DNA from: Vulcanimicrobiota bacterium
Lineage (GTDB): Bacteria; Vulcanimicrobiota; Vulcanimicrobiia; Vulcanimicrobiales; Vulcanimicrobiaceae
Direction of reading: 5' to 3'
Assembly: GCA_003151115.1 (NCBI GenBank)
Contig: PLWS01000007.1
Span: 1 to 64,000 of the forward strand
Length of the DNA: 64,000 bases
The notes under the pieces were generated by a model, which made no database searches, had not been told where the DNA came from, and saw only the letters and a list, made by a program, of their open reading frames with translations. The position numbers were made by a program, and so were the translations under genes. Each line of letters starts with the position of its first letter. The stretch's first letter is position 1. Of the stretch, positions 1 to 7,982 are shown piece by piece.

Positions 1-2
1 AC

Positions 3-461
3 AGCTTTCCCTACGACATCACCACCGGTCCGGACGGAGCCCTCTGGTTCACGGAATTCAGCAGCAACCAGATCGGCCGGGTGACCACCTCCGGCGCGTT
101 CACCGAATACCCGATTCCGACCGCGAACAGCCAACTTTGGGGCATCACTACGGGGCCGGATGGGGCACTCTGGTTCGCGGAACAGAGCAAAATCGGTCGG
201 GTGACCACCTCCGGGGCGTTCACCGAATACCCGATCACCGCGGGCAGCGGTCCTTTCGGCATCACCACGGGTGCGGACGGGGCCCTCTGGTTCGCGGAAT
301 TCAACACCGGCAAGATCGGTCGGGTGAGCACCTCCGGCGCGTTCACCGAATACCCGATCCCGACCGCGAGCAGCCGCCCTATCGGCATCACCACGGGTCC
401 GGATGGGGCCCTCTGGTTTACCGAAAACAGCGGCAACAAGATCGGGAAGATCACGCCGTAA
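3..461 (+). CDS. Virginiamycin-B-lyase-like beta-propeller protein, 3' part
   Basis: The reading frame is open from the left edge of the window and ends at TAA 459-461, so only the C-terminal part is present. It consists of repeats of about 40 residues with the core GPDGALWFTE, then xxxKIGRVTTSGAFTEYPIP. This is the Vgb/SMP-30-like six-bladed propeller pattern. True Vgb enzymes linearise streptogramin B, but families with this repeat are large and mostly uncharacterised, so antibiotic resistance should not be assumed. The gene converges on a second propeller gene at 922-2760. The last 50 coding bases and the 27 bases after the stop are part of a perfect inverted repeat shared with that gene. 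Confidence 0.8.
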   Translation, partial: SFPYDITTGPDGALWFTEFSSNQIGRVTTSGAFTEYPIPTANSQLWGITTGPDGALWFAEQSKIGRVTTSGAFTEYPITAGSGPFGITTGADGALWFAEFNTGKIGRVSTSGAFTEYPIPTASSRPIGITTGPDGALWFTENSGNKIGKITP

Positions 462-488
462 GTCCCGGGGCGAAGTGTGGGCCTCGTT

Positions 489-894
489 CTCGACCGCCCT
501 AGCCCCTATCCCATCGTGACCGTGCCCTGTTCTATCAGCTGCCGCATCACTTCGATTGCGCCGCGCGCGAATTCCGGAAGTTCGTCCAAGAAGAGCTACA
601 AACGCTCGTTGATTGCCGATGCTGTTAGAAGCCGAGGTTTCAGAGCTGATCCGTCGTTAATGCGCCCGTCGCCGACGTGTCATTTTTGGAATGGCGGGCC
701 AATCACTCCCTGTATGAAGGAAAGAGCTCGATAGAATCGAGCTCTGATTTCTAGCCCCCAACGGGATTCGAAAACTTTCACCACGGTCCCGGCCGTTCCT
801 GACCGTTACCAATCAGCCCAACGTACAAGGGTTTCCGCTGCAACCGCCTTTCGTCCGTTGCTGCCCGCGCACGGCGGCAACCAATCGATCCGAA
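489..894. other. Spacer between convergent propeller genes
   Basis: No convincing gene lies here. It contains a hairpin (723-745) and, at about 753-773, a sequence resembling the 3' end of the tRNA-Glu gene found at 9327-9401 (core CAACGGGATTCGAA, one mismatch). That may be the oldest remnant of integration at this tRNA, but the match is short and weak. Confidence 0.4.
723..745. terminator. Strong hairpin, probable terminator
   Basis: A perfect 10-bp stem (723-732 with 736-745) with a 3-base loop is followed by a short T-rich stretch. It sits between two convergent genes. A shorter related AGAGCTCGAT motif occurs just before the tRNA-like remnant at 3014. Confidence 0.5.
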
Positions 895-921
895 AACGAG
901 GCCCACACTTCGCCCCGGGAC

Positions 922-2760
922 TTACGGCGTGATCTTCCCGATCTTGTTGCCGCTGTTTTCGGTAAACCAGACGTTGCCGTCCGGGCCCGTGGTGATGCCC
1001 GACGGTCCCGCACCCGTCGGAAGCACATACTCGGCGATGACCTGGGTCGCCAGGAGCCTCCCGATCTTACTGCTGCCGTATTCAGAAAACCACAGGCTGC
1101 CGTCTGGACCAACGGTGATGTCTTCCGGCTCCGCGGTGGGTGTCTGAATCACAAACTCGGTGAAGCTCCCGTTCGGCGTCATATTGCCGATCTTGTTGCT
1201 GGCGAAGGCGGATTCGGTGAACCAGAGGTTGCCGTCCGGGCCTGTGACGATGCCCCACGGCCCCGCGGCGCCCGTCGGAACTGTATACTCGGTGATCGTG
1301 CCGCTCGTAGTGATCTTCCCGATCTTGTTGCCCTGTACTTCGGTAAACCAGAGGTTGCCGCCCGGGCCTGCCGCGATGCCGCGCGGGGTCGCGTTACTCG
1401 TCAGAATCGCATACTCGGTGATCGTGCCGCTTGTGGTGATCTTCCCGATCTTGTTGGTGCTGTCTTCGGTAAACCAGAGGTTGCCGTCCGGGCCTGCGGC
1501 AATGCCTTCCGGTCCCGCGGCGCTTGTCGGAATCGCATACTCGGTGATCGCGCCGCTCGTGGTGATCTTTCCGATCTTGTTGCCGACGGAATTGTATTCG
1601 GTAAACCAAAGGTTGCCGTCGGGGCCGGCCGCGATGCCGTACGGGGTCGCGTTACTCGTCGGAATCGCATACTCGGTAAACGTGCCGCTGGTCGTGATCT
1701 TGCCGATCTTGCTAGCGTTGAATTCGGTAAACCAGAGGTTGCCGTCCGGGCCTGCGGCGATGCCAAGCGGCGACCCGTTACTCGTCGGCAGCGTATACTC
1801 GATGATCGTACCGCTTGTGGGCGTTACGGGAGAAGAGTAAATACCACCCGTACTTCCGATCGCATAGAGGTGCGCGCTGTCGGTCGAGATGCTGACTGCG
1901 GCCCCGCTCTGCGCGTTCCAGCCCGGCGTGCTGAGATCGTAGTAGTAGATGTTATTGCCGCCGCTGTTGGCGGGATAACCCAGAACGAAGACGCCACCAA
2001 TCGTCGTGGGTGCGACTGCCGACGCGCTCCCGGAGAGCTGCACGTAGCTGTTATCCGGATTCTTGTAATAGATGCTGCCGGCGGAATTGAGCACGTACAG
2101 ACCATTGGCCGAAACGGTCCCACCTGGGACCACAAAGCTGTTCGGATCCCACGAGGCGGCAATCCGTACGCCCGCACCCGGCATTTGCGACCAGGTGCCG
2201 CTCACGTTGCGCCAGATCCCGTAGTCGGGACCGCTGCCACCGTTCGAAAGCACGTAGACCGAGCCGTCTGAACCGACGGTGATATCCGATGCGCCGCCGC
2301 CGAGCGCCGTCCATGTTCCGCCGCTATACGAGTAAGCTCCGCCGCCGGAGTTGATCGCGTAGAGCGTGCCGTCGGGCGCCACCGAAAGCCGCGTGGCCAG
2401 GCCGGAGATATTGGTCCAGCTTCCGCTGACGTAATGCCAGATGTACTTGTCGGAACCTGAGGGTGAGGTCGAAAGCACCCAGAGCGAACCGTCGGAAGCC
2501 GCCGCGGCGTAGCTGGCCGCACCCGAAATCTGCGTCCAATTCAAGCCCTGAATCGCACTCTGCGGTCGCACGTTCATGACGCTGGCCGGAAGAATCGTCG
2601 TTTTGGCCATCGGCGCGGGCGGGATCAGGGCCGGTGAAACCGACTTCGGCGTGCCGGGCGTGATGCCACCGGTCTGCGGAGTCATGTGTCGTGAGCCCGA
2701 GCATCCCGCTAAGGCGATGCTAAACGCAAGCGCGGAAAATACATAAGAACGAAAACTCAT
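922..2760 (-). CDS. Lipoprotein with two beta-propeller regions (tectonin-like plus Vgb-like)
   Basis: The protein has about 612 residues. It opens with a lipoprotein signal peptide ending in the lipobox LAGC, so it is probably anchored outside the cytoplasmic membrane. Residues about 75-300 hold short Gly/Ser-rich repeats with SDGSLWVLS or GSDGSVYVLS cores, resembling a tectonin-type propeller. Residues about 300-612 hold at least seven Vgb-like repeats of about 42 residues (GPDGNLWFTE, NKIGKITTSG, ITEYAIPT). I chose ATG 2760, which has GGAG just upstream; GTG 2766 is an alternative. Function is unknown; ligand binding or cell-surface display is plausible. It converges on the propeller gene at 3-461. 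Confidence 0.8.
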   Translation of the reverse strand: MSFRSYVFSALAFSIALAGCSGSRHMTPQTGGITPGTPKSVSPALIPPAPMAKTTILPASVMNVRPQSAIQGLNWTQISGAASYAAAASDGSLWVLSTSPSGSDKYIWHYVSGSWTNISGLATRLSVAPDGTLYAINSGGGAYSYSGGTWTALGGGASDITVGSDGSVYVLSNGGSGPDYGIWRNVSGTWSQMPGAGVRIAASWDPNSFVVPGGTVSANGLYVLNSAGSIYYKNPDNSYVQLSGSASAVAPTTIGGVFVLGYPANSGGNNIYYYDLSTPGWNAQSGAAVSISTDSAHLYAIGSTGGIYSSPVTPTSGTIIEYTLPTSNGSPLGIAAGPDGNLWFTEFNASKIGKITTSGTFTEYAIPTSNATPYGIAAGPDGNLWFTEYNSVGNKIGKITTSGAITEYAIPTSAAGPEGIAAGPDGNLWFTEDSTNKIGKITTSGTITEYAILTSNATPRGIAAGPGGNLWFTEVQGNKIGKITTSGTITEYTVPTGAAGPWGIVTGPDGNLWFTESAFASNKIGNMTPNGSFTEFVIQTPTAEPEDITVGPDGSLWFSEYGSSKIGRLLATQVIAEYVLPTGAGPSGITTGPDGNVWFTENSGNKIGKITP

Positions 2761-3013
2761 AACCACTCCGCATAGCGCGCGAGCCAGTCGAACGCTTCAA
2801 TTAACTCTTCCGGCGCCGCAAAAAATGCGCCAGCAATAATGGTGTATTTCGTCGGGAGAACTCATCAGCTTCGCGAAAGACGCAGAATCCGTGCGGCAAC
2901 ACGTCGCCCTGATCAATAGCTCACAATATCTACCGAGGGAGAAGGGATTGAGAAGGAGATCATAACGGCCAGTCACATAGCATTTACTAAGAAAAGAGCT
3001 CGATGATCGACCT
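2761..3013. other. Intergenic region upstream of the propeller lipoprotein
   Basis: I see no supported gene. Short open frames here have no recognisable features and no good ribosome-binding site. The end of the region has an AGAGCTCGAT motif similar to the hairpin at 723-745, directly before the tRNA-Glu remnant. Confidence 0.4.
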
Positions 3014-3041
3014 CGGATTGGTAGCGCCAACGGGAATCGAA
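3014..3041. repeat. tRNA-Glu 3'-end copy, att-like direct repeat
   Basis: These 28 bases are identical and in the same orientation to 9322-9349, which covers the 3' part of the intact tRNA-Glu gene (T-arm, acceptor strand and CCA) plus 5 flanking bases. A copied tRNA 3' end facing an intact tRNA gene of matching orientation is the usual footprint of a tRNA-integrating element. The implied element would span about 3042-9349 (6.3 kb) and carries the arsenic operon and higBA. No integrase gene is visible. Confidence 0.75.
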
Positions 3042-3190
3042 TCGGTTAAGTAGGGGTTACCGAGGGTCGCTATGGGTCTTCGACGAGCGTGAGATCGAGG
3101 CTTTGTGGTCGCGCAGGGTCACACCTGGGCACTCGCGGTTGCGGCCGACTGCAACCAAATTGCAACCATGCTTTTGCGGCACACACTGCG
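3027..3190. repeat. Diverged att-flanking direct repeat, copy 1
   Basis: This block of about 165 bp starts inside the tRNA-Glu remnant and is clearly related to 8314-8480, at roughly three quarters identity by eye. Both copies share CCAACGGGAATCGAATCGGT at the left. At the right both have TGCAACC-AAAT-TGCAACC, a direct repeat with an 11-bp period that looks like integrase arm-type binding sites. It is most likely the decayed attachment region of an integrative element. Confidence 0.6.
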
Positions 3191-3204
3191 ACAAAAGAGG
3201 CCCT

Positions 3205-4245
3205 TCATGCAGCTCCCGCCATGAGCTCGGAGCCGAAAGACTTTCTCGCAGCGAGCGCCACCCGGACCAGCACCAGCATTACGGGGACCTCGATGAGTGG
3301 CCCGATAACCGTTGCGAACGCCTCCCCCGAAGCGGCGCCGAACAGCGCGACGCTCACGGCGATTGCCAACTCGAAATTGTTGCTCGCAGCGGCGAGCGCG
3401 AGTGCGGTCGTGCGCTCGTAGTTCGCGCCGGTAGCCCGGGCCATAAAAAATGACGCGGCGAACATCACCATAAAGTATACGACGAGCGGAAGCGCGATAA
3501 CGAAGACGTCGAGGGGATGCGCGATGATGCGCGCGCCCTGCAACGAGAACATTGCTACGATCGTCAGGAGTAGCGCGCCCAGCGTCACAGGGGCAACGCG
3601 AGGCACGAAGTCGCCATCGTAACGCGCCGCGCCAAGTTTCGGCCGCAGGATAAACCGGGTTACCGCGCCGGCGACGAACGGAACGCCGAGATAAAGGCCG
3701 ACGTTCGCCCCCACCTGCCCGATGGTGAGATGGATCGCCAGCCCGCGCAATCCAACGAATGGCGGGAGCACGGTAACGAACAAGTATGCGAGCGGTGCGT
3801 AAGCGACGATTTGAAAGAGCGAGTTTAAGGCGACGAGGGCCGCGGTGTATTCGCGGTCTCCCCGCGCAATCTCGTTCCACACAACGACCATCGCGATGCA
3901 GCGCGCTAGCCCCGTAAGGACAAGCCCCGCAAAATATTCGGGGTTGTGTCGCAAAAATAGAGCGGCGACGATAAACATCACTAACGGGCCGATAACCCAA
4001 TTTTGCACGATTGATAGGCCCAAAAGACGAACGTCGCGCAGCACGGCCGCAAGCGCTTCATACCGGACGCGCGCGAACGGCGGGTACATCATTGCAATGA
4101 GACCGATGGGGACGACGACGGCAGGCACACGCAGGTTCGCAACGCCCAGCAGCACGCCCAGCACCATCGCCGCGAGAATCCAAACCGTGAGATAGCGGTC
4201 GAGCGTTGACAGGACGGAACGGGTCGGAGCCGGTTGGGATGTCAT
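3205..4245 (-). CDS. acr3: Arsenite efflux permease, ACR3 family
   Basis: This 346-residue membrane protein has about ten hydrophobic segments and matches the ACR3 family, which exports arsenite across the cytoplasmic membrane using the proton gradient. The family signature around the essential cysteine is clear: TGLARCIAMVVVWNEIARGD at residues about 107-126. Family length is usually 340-370, so it looks complete. It is the last gene of arsR-arsI-arsC-acr3; its ATG overlaps the arsC stop (ATGA), implying translational coupling. The operon lies inside the putative tRNA-Glu island, consistent with horizontal gain. Confidence 0.93.
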   Translation of the reverse strand: MTSQPAPTRSVLSTLDRYLTVWILAAMVLGVLLGVANLRVPAVVVPIGLIAMMYPPFARVRYEALAAVLRDVRLLGLSIVQNWVIGPLVMFIVAALFLRHNPEYFAGLVLTGLARCIAMVVVWNEIARGDREYTAALVALNSLFQIVAYAPLAYLFVTVLPPFVGLRGLAIHLTIGQVGANVGLYLGVPFVAGAVTRFILRPKLGAARYDGDFVPRVAPVTLGALLLTIVAMFSLQGARIIAHPLDVFVIALPLVVYFMVMFAASFFMARATGANYERTTALALAAASNNFELAIAVSVALFGAASGEAFATVIGPLIEVPVMLVLVRVALAARKSFGSELMAGAA

Positions 4246-4640
4246 CGCAGCAGGCTTTCCAACAGCTCCCGCACGCGCCCGTCGATATCGTCGCGGATCT
4301 TTCGCACGGTCTCGACGTCCTTGCCGGCGGGATCCTCGAGTTCCCAGTTCTCGTAGCGCTTGCCTGGGAAGATCGGGCAGGCGTCGCCGCAGCCCATAGT
4401 GATGACGACGTCGCAGACGCGCACCATGTCTTCGTCGAGCTTCTTCGGTTGGATCGACGAAAGATCGATCCCAAGCTCGCGCATCACCGTGTGGACCGAG
4501 GGATTGATTCTCTCCGCCGGCGCGCTACCTGCAGAACGTACTTCGATCCGATCGCCGGCATAGTGCCCGAGCAGCGATGCTGCCATTTGGCTACGTCCCG
4601 CGTTGTGGACACAGACGAACAAGACTTCAGGCTTGCTCAC
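4242..4640 (-). CDS. arsC: Arsenate reductase, thioredoxin-coupled low-molecular-weight phosphatase type
   Basis: ArsC reduces arsenate to arsenite for export by ACR3. The protein shows the phosphatase-like anion loop CVHNAGRSQ (Cx5R) near the N-terminus. Further on are the cysteines of the intramolecular disulfide relay in MGCGDACP, followed by the WELEDPAGKD segment. An open frame continues upstream to ATG 4682, but GTG 4640 is the better start. It overlaps the arsI stop as GTGA, gives a 132-residue protein of normal length, and places the conserved PEVLFVCVHNAGRS start near residue 4. The gene also overlaps acr3 by 4 bp. Confidence 0.92.
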   Translation of the reverse strand: MSKPEVLFVCVHNAGRSQMAASLLGHYAGDRIEVRSAGSAPAERINPSVHTVMRELGIDLSSIQPKKLDEDMVRVCDVVITMGCGDACPIFPGKRYENWELEDPAGKDVETVRKIRDDIDGRVRELLESLLR

Positions 4641-5072
4641 GCTACGCAGCACGTGCGCTCTTCGCTCGCGGACGCACAGCACGTCGTGTCCTCAGCATCG
4701 CGCTCTTCCGTATCTTCGTGGACCGCGTAAACCTCCCAGCGACGTCCATCCGGATCGATCGCCCAAACCTTCGTCTGGTTCGCGTAGCAACATATGTCCT
4801 CGCGTTCTATTGATGAAGCCAGGCCCGCCGATGATAAACGCTCGATCGCGCGTTCGACATCGTCTGTCGTTTCGACGAAGATGCCGTAGTGTGCGTCAGT
4901 TGTGGGCTGAACCGCGTCACGCAAGTCGAGAGCGAGCTCCATGCCGGGTTCGTCCGTGATAAAGAGCGCATAGTCCGAGCGGACCTTTGCCGGTTTTGAG
5001 TCGAGCAGCGTCGAGTAGAACGAGACGCTTTTTGGCGAGGTCGCTCGTTGCAAGATTGAGATGCGTTTTCAT
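4637..5072 (-). CDS. arsI: ArsI-type C-As lyase (VOC family), frameshifted
   Basis: The protein belongs to the ArsI/CadI vicinal-oxygen-chelate family, which cleaves the carbon-arsenic bond of methylarsenite. The paired cysteines (EDICCYANQ) and the KVWAIDPDGRRWEVY strand with its Glu ligand are present, and the tail is Cys-rich. The intended start is almost certainly ATG 5072, which overlaps the arsR stop as ATGA and encodes MKTHLNLATSDLAK with the first metal-ligand His. However, a run of five A residues (complement of 5029-5033) puts this start out of frame with the rest; four A residues would restore MKTHLNLATSDLAKSVSFYS. Either the gene is inactivated or the run was mis-sequenced. Confidence 0.8.
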
Positions 5073-5401
5073 GTATGTACTTTCGTTTGAAAGATGTCCC
5101 GAGTTGCCGTTTTGATTCGCGCGAAGGCGCCGTCGGCAAGACGGTAGTAGACCCAGGTGCCGCGCCGCTCGCAGGTTACGAGATGCGCTTCACGCAGAAT
5201 CCGAAGATGATGCGATACGGTGGGCTGATTCAGGGGAAGTTCGGCCGTGAAATCGCAAACGCAGACCTCTTCGCTCGCCCGAGCCAGCGTTGCAAGCATG
5301 TGTAGCCGATAGGGGTCTGCCATCGCTTTAAAGAGCGCCGCTTCGCCCGATAGCTCCTCGCTGGCGGCTCGAGTTCTGGGACCGCGACGTTGCATCGACA
5401 T
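5069..5401 (-). CDS. arsR: ArsR-family arsenic-responsive repressor
   Basis: This 110-residue winged-helix repressor has the ArsR metal-binding helix signature EEVCVCDFTAEL and the recognition helix region LNQPTVSHHLRILREAHLV. Arsenite binding to the Cys residues releases the repressor from the operator. It is the first gene of the ars operon and overlaps arsI by 4 bp. Its start ATG 5401 (or ATG 5395) lies almost on top of the -10 box, so the message may be leaderless and the repressor probably controls itself. Confidence 0.93.
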   Translation of the reverse strand: MSMQRRGPRTRAASEELSGEAALFKAMADPYRLHMLATLARASEEVCVCDFTAELPLNQPTVSHHLRILREAHLVTCERRGTWVYYRLADGAFARIKTATRDIFQTKVHT

Positions 5402-5436
5402 GCGTCGATATTACAAGCAACATCGAGAATTGTCAA
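5394..5436 (-). promoter_or_regulatory. ars promoter and operator
   Basis: On the minus strand there is a consensus -35 TTGACA (5436-5431), a 17-base spacer and -10 TAATAT (5413-5408). A perfect inverted repeat ATCGAC-GCAT-GTCGAT (5394-5409) overlaps the -10 edge and the arsR start codon, as expected for an ArsR operator. The predicted transcription start falls at or within a base or two of ATG 5401, implying a leaderless transcript. Confidence 0.75.
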
Positions 5437-5814
5437 TACAAGCTAAACCCGGATTTCCCGGACCGCCGCTGGCAGCCATCCTCTACGAATCGACCCGTCT
5501 AGTTTAGGGTGAGTTGCCGATGCTATTGCGATCAGGGTAGGTTCGCGGGACGGGTTTTACGCTAACAATCGCCTAGAGAGTATAGATCCGACTCCTCAGT
5601 AACATTTTATCCGGAAACGACGCATCCAAGCGGCCCTTAACGGTATCAGCTCGTTGGCGAAATGAAGCCTTGATGAGGTGTGCCGTCCGGATCTGCGCGG
5701 GCCGAAAAAGATTCAGAAATGCGCGGGTAATCATCCAGCCTGTTTTTTTCCCACACAATGTTTTCACCCTCCGCTTACTGAAACTCTATACATGACTGCT
5801 GCGGTGCTCGCGCC
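5437..5814. other. Intergenic region between arsR and DUF2252 gene
   Basis: These 378 bases separate divergent genes. A 64-codon frame on the minus strand (5573-5767) has no family resemblance or good ribosome-binding site, and I do not support it as a gene. No other structure was recognised. Confidence 0.4.
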
Positions 5815-7089
5815 GTGATCGACGGCTCGCGGGCGCAACGGATCGCATTCGGGCGATCTCTGCGAGCGCAGATCCCGCGCTCGGCGCACGCGCGCTGGGA
5901 ACCGGCGCGCCGCCAAGAACCGGTCACCATCATCGAACGGATGGATGCGGAGCGCCTCCCCGAACTCATCCCCGTCCGCCACGCGCGAATGCTCGCGAGC
6001 CCGTTGGCGTTCTATCGCGGCGGGGCCGCGATCATGGCGGCCGATCTGGCGCAGACGGCGAGCACACCGGTGAACGTGCAACTCTGCGGCGACTGCCATC
6101 TGCTCAATTTCGGCGGCTATGCCACGCCGGAAGGCAACTTGGTGCTCGACGTCAACGATTTCGACGAGACGCAGCGTGGCCCGTGGGAATGGGACGTCAA
6201 GCGGCTCGCCGTCAGCGTTCTGCTCGCGGCGCGTGAGATCGGGATGCGCTCGCCCGCTGCCGCCGGCGCGGTCGCCCAAACGGTGCGAACCTACCGCGAC
6301 CGGATGAGAGCGTTCGCGCAGCAAGCGCCCCTTGAGATCTGGTACGCGCGCATCGATGCGACCGAGCTCGCGGGACGGCCCCAGAACCCCGAGCACCTCT
6401 TGCCGAAGCTCACCGCGCTGGTCGACGGCCGCCCCCGTTTCGTCGACAATCCGCCGTTTGTCTATCACCTCCCGGAGGGAGACCCGCTCGAAGAGCATGT
6501 CAGCGCGAGGATCGCGGCCTATCACCGCGCGCTGCGCGTCGAGGTGCGCGAACTCTTCGACCATTACCGCTTCGTCGACGCAGCAATCAAAGTCGTCGGC
6601 ATCGGAAGCGTCGGCACGCGTTGCGCGGTCGCGCTTTTTACCACCGCCGACGACGAACCGCTCATACTTCAAGTGAAGGAAACAACCCGCTCGGTGCTCG
6701 AGCCCTTTACCGCGCCGAGCCCGTTTAAGAATCAGGGCGAACGCGTGGTCACCGGTCAACGCGAGATGCAAGCCGCCAGCGACATCTTTCTGGGCTGGCT
6801 GCACGACGACGAAGGGCACGACTACTACGTCCGCCAGCTTCGCGATATGAAGGTCTCGGTGAAGCTCGACGCGCTCCGTCCGTCCGAACTGGAGGAGTAC
6901 GTTACCACCTGCGCATCGGCGCTGGCGCGCGCGCACGCTCGCGCCGGCGACCCGGCGACAATTGCCGGCTATCTGGGAGGCTCCGACCGCTTCGACCGGG
7001 CCGCGGTTGCCTTCGCCCGCGCGTATGCCGATCAAGTCGAACTCGACTACGAAACGTTCAAGAGGGCGGTCAAGCGCGGTTTAGCGTGA
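5815..7089 (+). CDS. DUF2252 family protein
   Basis: The 424-residue protein is a full-length DUF2252 member. Characteristic segments are RHARMLASPLAFYRGGAAIM near residue 57, VQLCGDCHLLNFGGY near 90, DVNDFDETQRGPWEWDVKRL near 112, and VKVSVKLDAL-type sequence near 345. The family has a protein-kinase-like or aminoglycoside-phosphotransferase-like fold with conserved His/Asp motifs, but its substrate is not established. Start GTG 5815 is the only early start, since an ATG just upstream is out of frame and terminates. It stands alone inside the putative tRNA-Glu island, convergent with the broken tag gene. Confidence 0.88.
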   Translation: MIDGSRAQRIAFGRSLRAQIPRSAHARWEPARRQEPVTIIERMDAERLPELIPVRHARMLASPLAFYRGGAAIMAADLAQTASTPVNVQLCGDCHLLNFGGYATPEGNLVLDVNDFDETQRGPWEWDVKRLAVSVLLAAREIGMRSPAAAGAVAQTVRTYRDRMRAFAQQAPLEIWYARIDATELAGRPQNPEHLLPKLTALVDGRPRFVDNPPFVYHLPEGDPLEEHVSARIAAYHRALRVEVRELFDHYRFVDAAIKVVGIGSVGTRCAVALFTTADDEPLILQVKETTRSVLEPFTAPSPFKNQGERVVTGQREMQAASDIFLGWLHDDEGHDYYVRQLRDMKVSVKLDALRPSELEEYVTTCASALARAHARAGDPATIAGYLGGSDRFDRAAVAFARAYADQVELDYETFKRAVKRGLA

Positions 7090-7095
7090 TGCGCG

Positions 7096-7616
7096 CTAGC
7101 GGCGGGACGCACGTCGCGAGCGATCACGCCACGAGCAGTGGAGCGCATGGTCGTTCACCATGCCCACGGCTTGCATGAACGCATAGCAGATCGTCGGACC
7201 CACGAACCGGAAGCCGCGTTTGCGCAGGTCCTTACTCAACGCCTGCGCGCGATCTGTGGACGCGGAAACAAAATTCCAGACATACGCGTCGAAGCTGCCA
7301 AACTCGCGCTGCACGGCCAGAAACGCTCGCGCGTTGGCTACCGCCGATTCGATCTTCAATCGGTTGCGCACGGTGCCGGGATCGCCCATCAGTTTCTCGA
7401 TCCGTGCCGCTGTGAATCGCGCCACGCGCGCGGGATCGAATCGGGCGAAGCCACCTGATAGCGCGCGCGTTTGCGCAGGATCGTCTCCCAACTTAGTCCC
7501 GCTTGCGCGCCCTCCAACACAAGAAACTCGAATAAGGTGCGATCTTCATGGACCGGGATACCCACTCTTCGTCATGGTATCGTATCGCAAGCTCGCTTCG
7601 AGCCCATGCGTAGCGT
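7096..7616 (-). pseudogene. tag: 3-methyladenine DNA glycosylase I, decayed copy
   Basis: The C-terminal two thirds (to about 7491) reads as Tag, which removes 3-methyladenine from DNA. It has the segments GDPGTVRNRLKIESAVANAR, LRKRGFRFVGPTICYAFMQA and MVNDHALHC. The N-terminal third is present only in other frames. RYHDEEWG is followed by a lost base before IPVHEDRTLFEFLVLEGAQA, and a second lost base lies between RYQVA and FARFDP. In addition, the N-terminal Cys that binds zinc is Tyr (RYAW instead of RCxW), and no start codon precedes it. An intact paralog is at 52651-53220, so this island copy appears dispensable. Confidence 0.82.
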
Positions 7617-7631
7617 CTAGGGACTTTTACG

Positions 7632-7982
7632 CTATTGCTTCCCCTTTAAGCCATTGTTCTGAGCAAGTAGGAGGATCCGATCGGCGTGGCGCTGCCCGAG
7701 CATTTTTTGATCGTAGTATATCTTTACGTATTGGCCAGCCTTGATCGCCTTCATTTGATATGTCGTCTTGCCATCGGGCGAAAAGATCTGGTCGAATTTC
7801 GGCAGGATCAGGAAGCTGAGCGTCTGTTTCGTCTTCGGATCCGTGACCTTAATGCTGTTAGCCGAAACGTGGTTCACGATTCCCGTGAACGTTGCGGTGC
7901 CGACCTTAGTGTTCGCGCGCACCGGAGCCGCCGTTAAACTCGCGATTGCAAACACCAGGACGACGAGCGAGATGGTTTTCAT
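7632..7982 (-). CDS. Small secreted protein, OB-fold-like
   Basis: The 116-residue protein starts with a clear signal peptide (about 23 residues, cleavage near VRA-NT). The rest is a compact beta-rich domain with alternating hydrophobics (GTATFTGIVNHVSANSIKV, LSFLILPKF, AGQYVKIYYDQ). The pattern resembles small DUF5666-like or OB-fold secreted domains, but I cannot assign a family. It is a single gene within the island; no operon partner is evident. Confidence 0.65.
   Translation of the reverse strand: MKTISLVVLVFAIASLTAAPVRANTKVGTATFTGIVNHVSANSIKVTDPKTKQTLSFLILPKFDQIFSPDGKTTYQMKAIKAGQYVKIYYDQKMLGQRHADRILLLAQNNGLKGKQ

Larger units (their letters stand above)
412..971. repeat. 77-bp perfect inverted repeat joining two convergent propeller genes
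   Basis: Bases 412-488 are the exact reverse complement of 895-971. Each arm holds the last 50 coding bases of a propeller gene, its TAA stop and 27 bases of downstream sequence; the arms are 406 bp apart. Beyond the arms the two genes are similar but not identical. Identity past the stop codons argues against simple convergence of the repeat motif. It suggests recent inverted duplication or gene conversion, or an assembly fold-back. Confidence 0.85.

Noticed and set aside
1160-1840. Long plus-strand open frame opposite the propeller lipoprotein
   Set aside because: It is the antisense of a repetitive coding region; its own residues repeat only because the propeller repeats do, and it lacks a ribosome-binding site.
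922-2760. Propeller lipoprotein as a streptogramin-resistance gene vgb
   Set aside because: The repeat is shared by a broad family and the protein has an extra propeller and a lipoprotein anchor; a resistance role is not supported.
2797-3030. 77-codon minus-strand frame before the ars region
   Set aside because: It runs across the tRNA-Glu remnant and has no coding signature.
5573-5767. 64-codon minus-strand frame upstream of arsR
   Set aside because: No family resemblance, no ribosome-binding site and unlike-coding composition; treated as intergenic.
5764-7035. 423-codon minus-strand frame opposite the DUF2252 gene
   Set aside because: Fully antisense to a clear DUF2252 member; Arg-rich composition typical of a GC-rich shadow frame.
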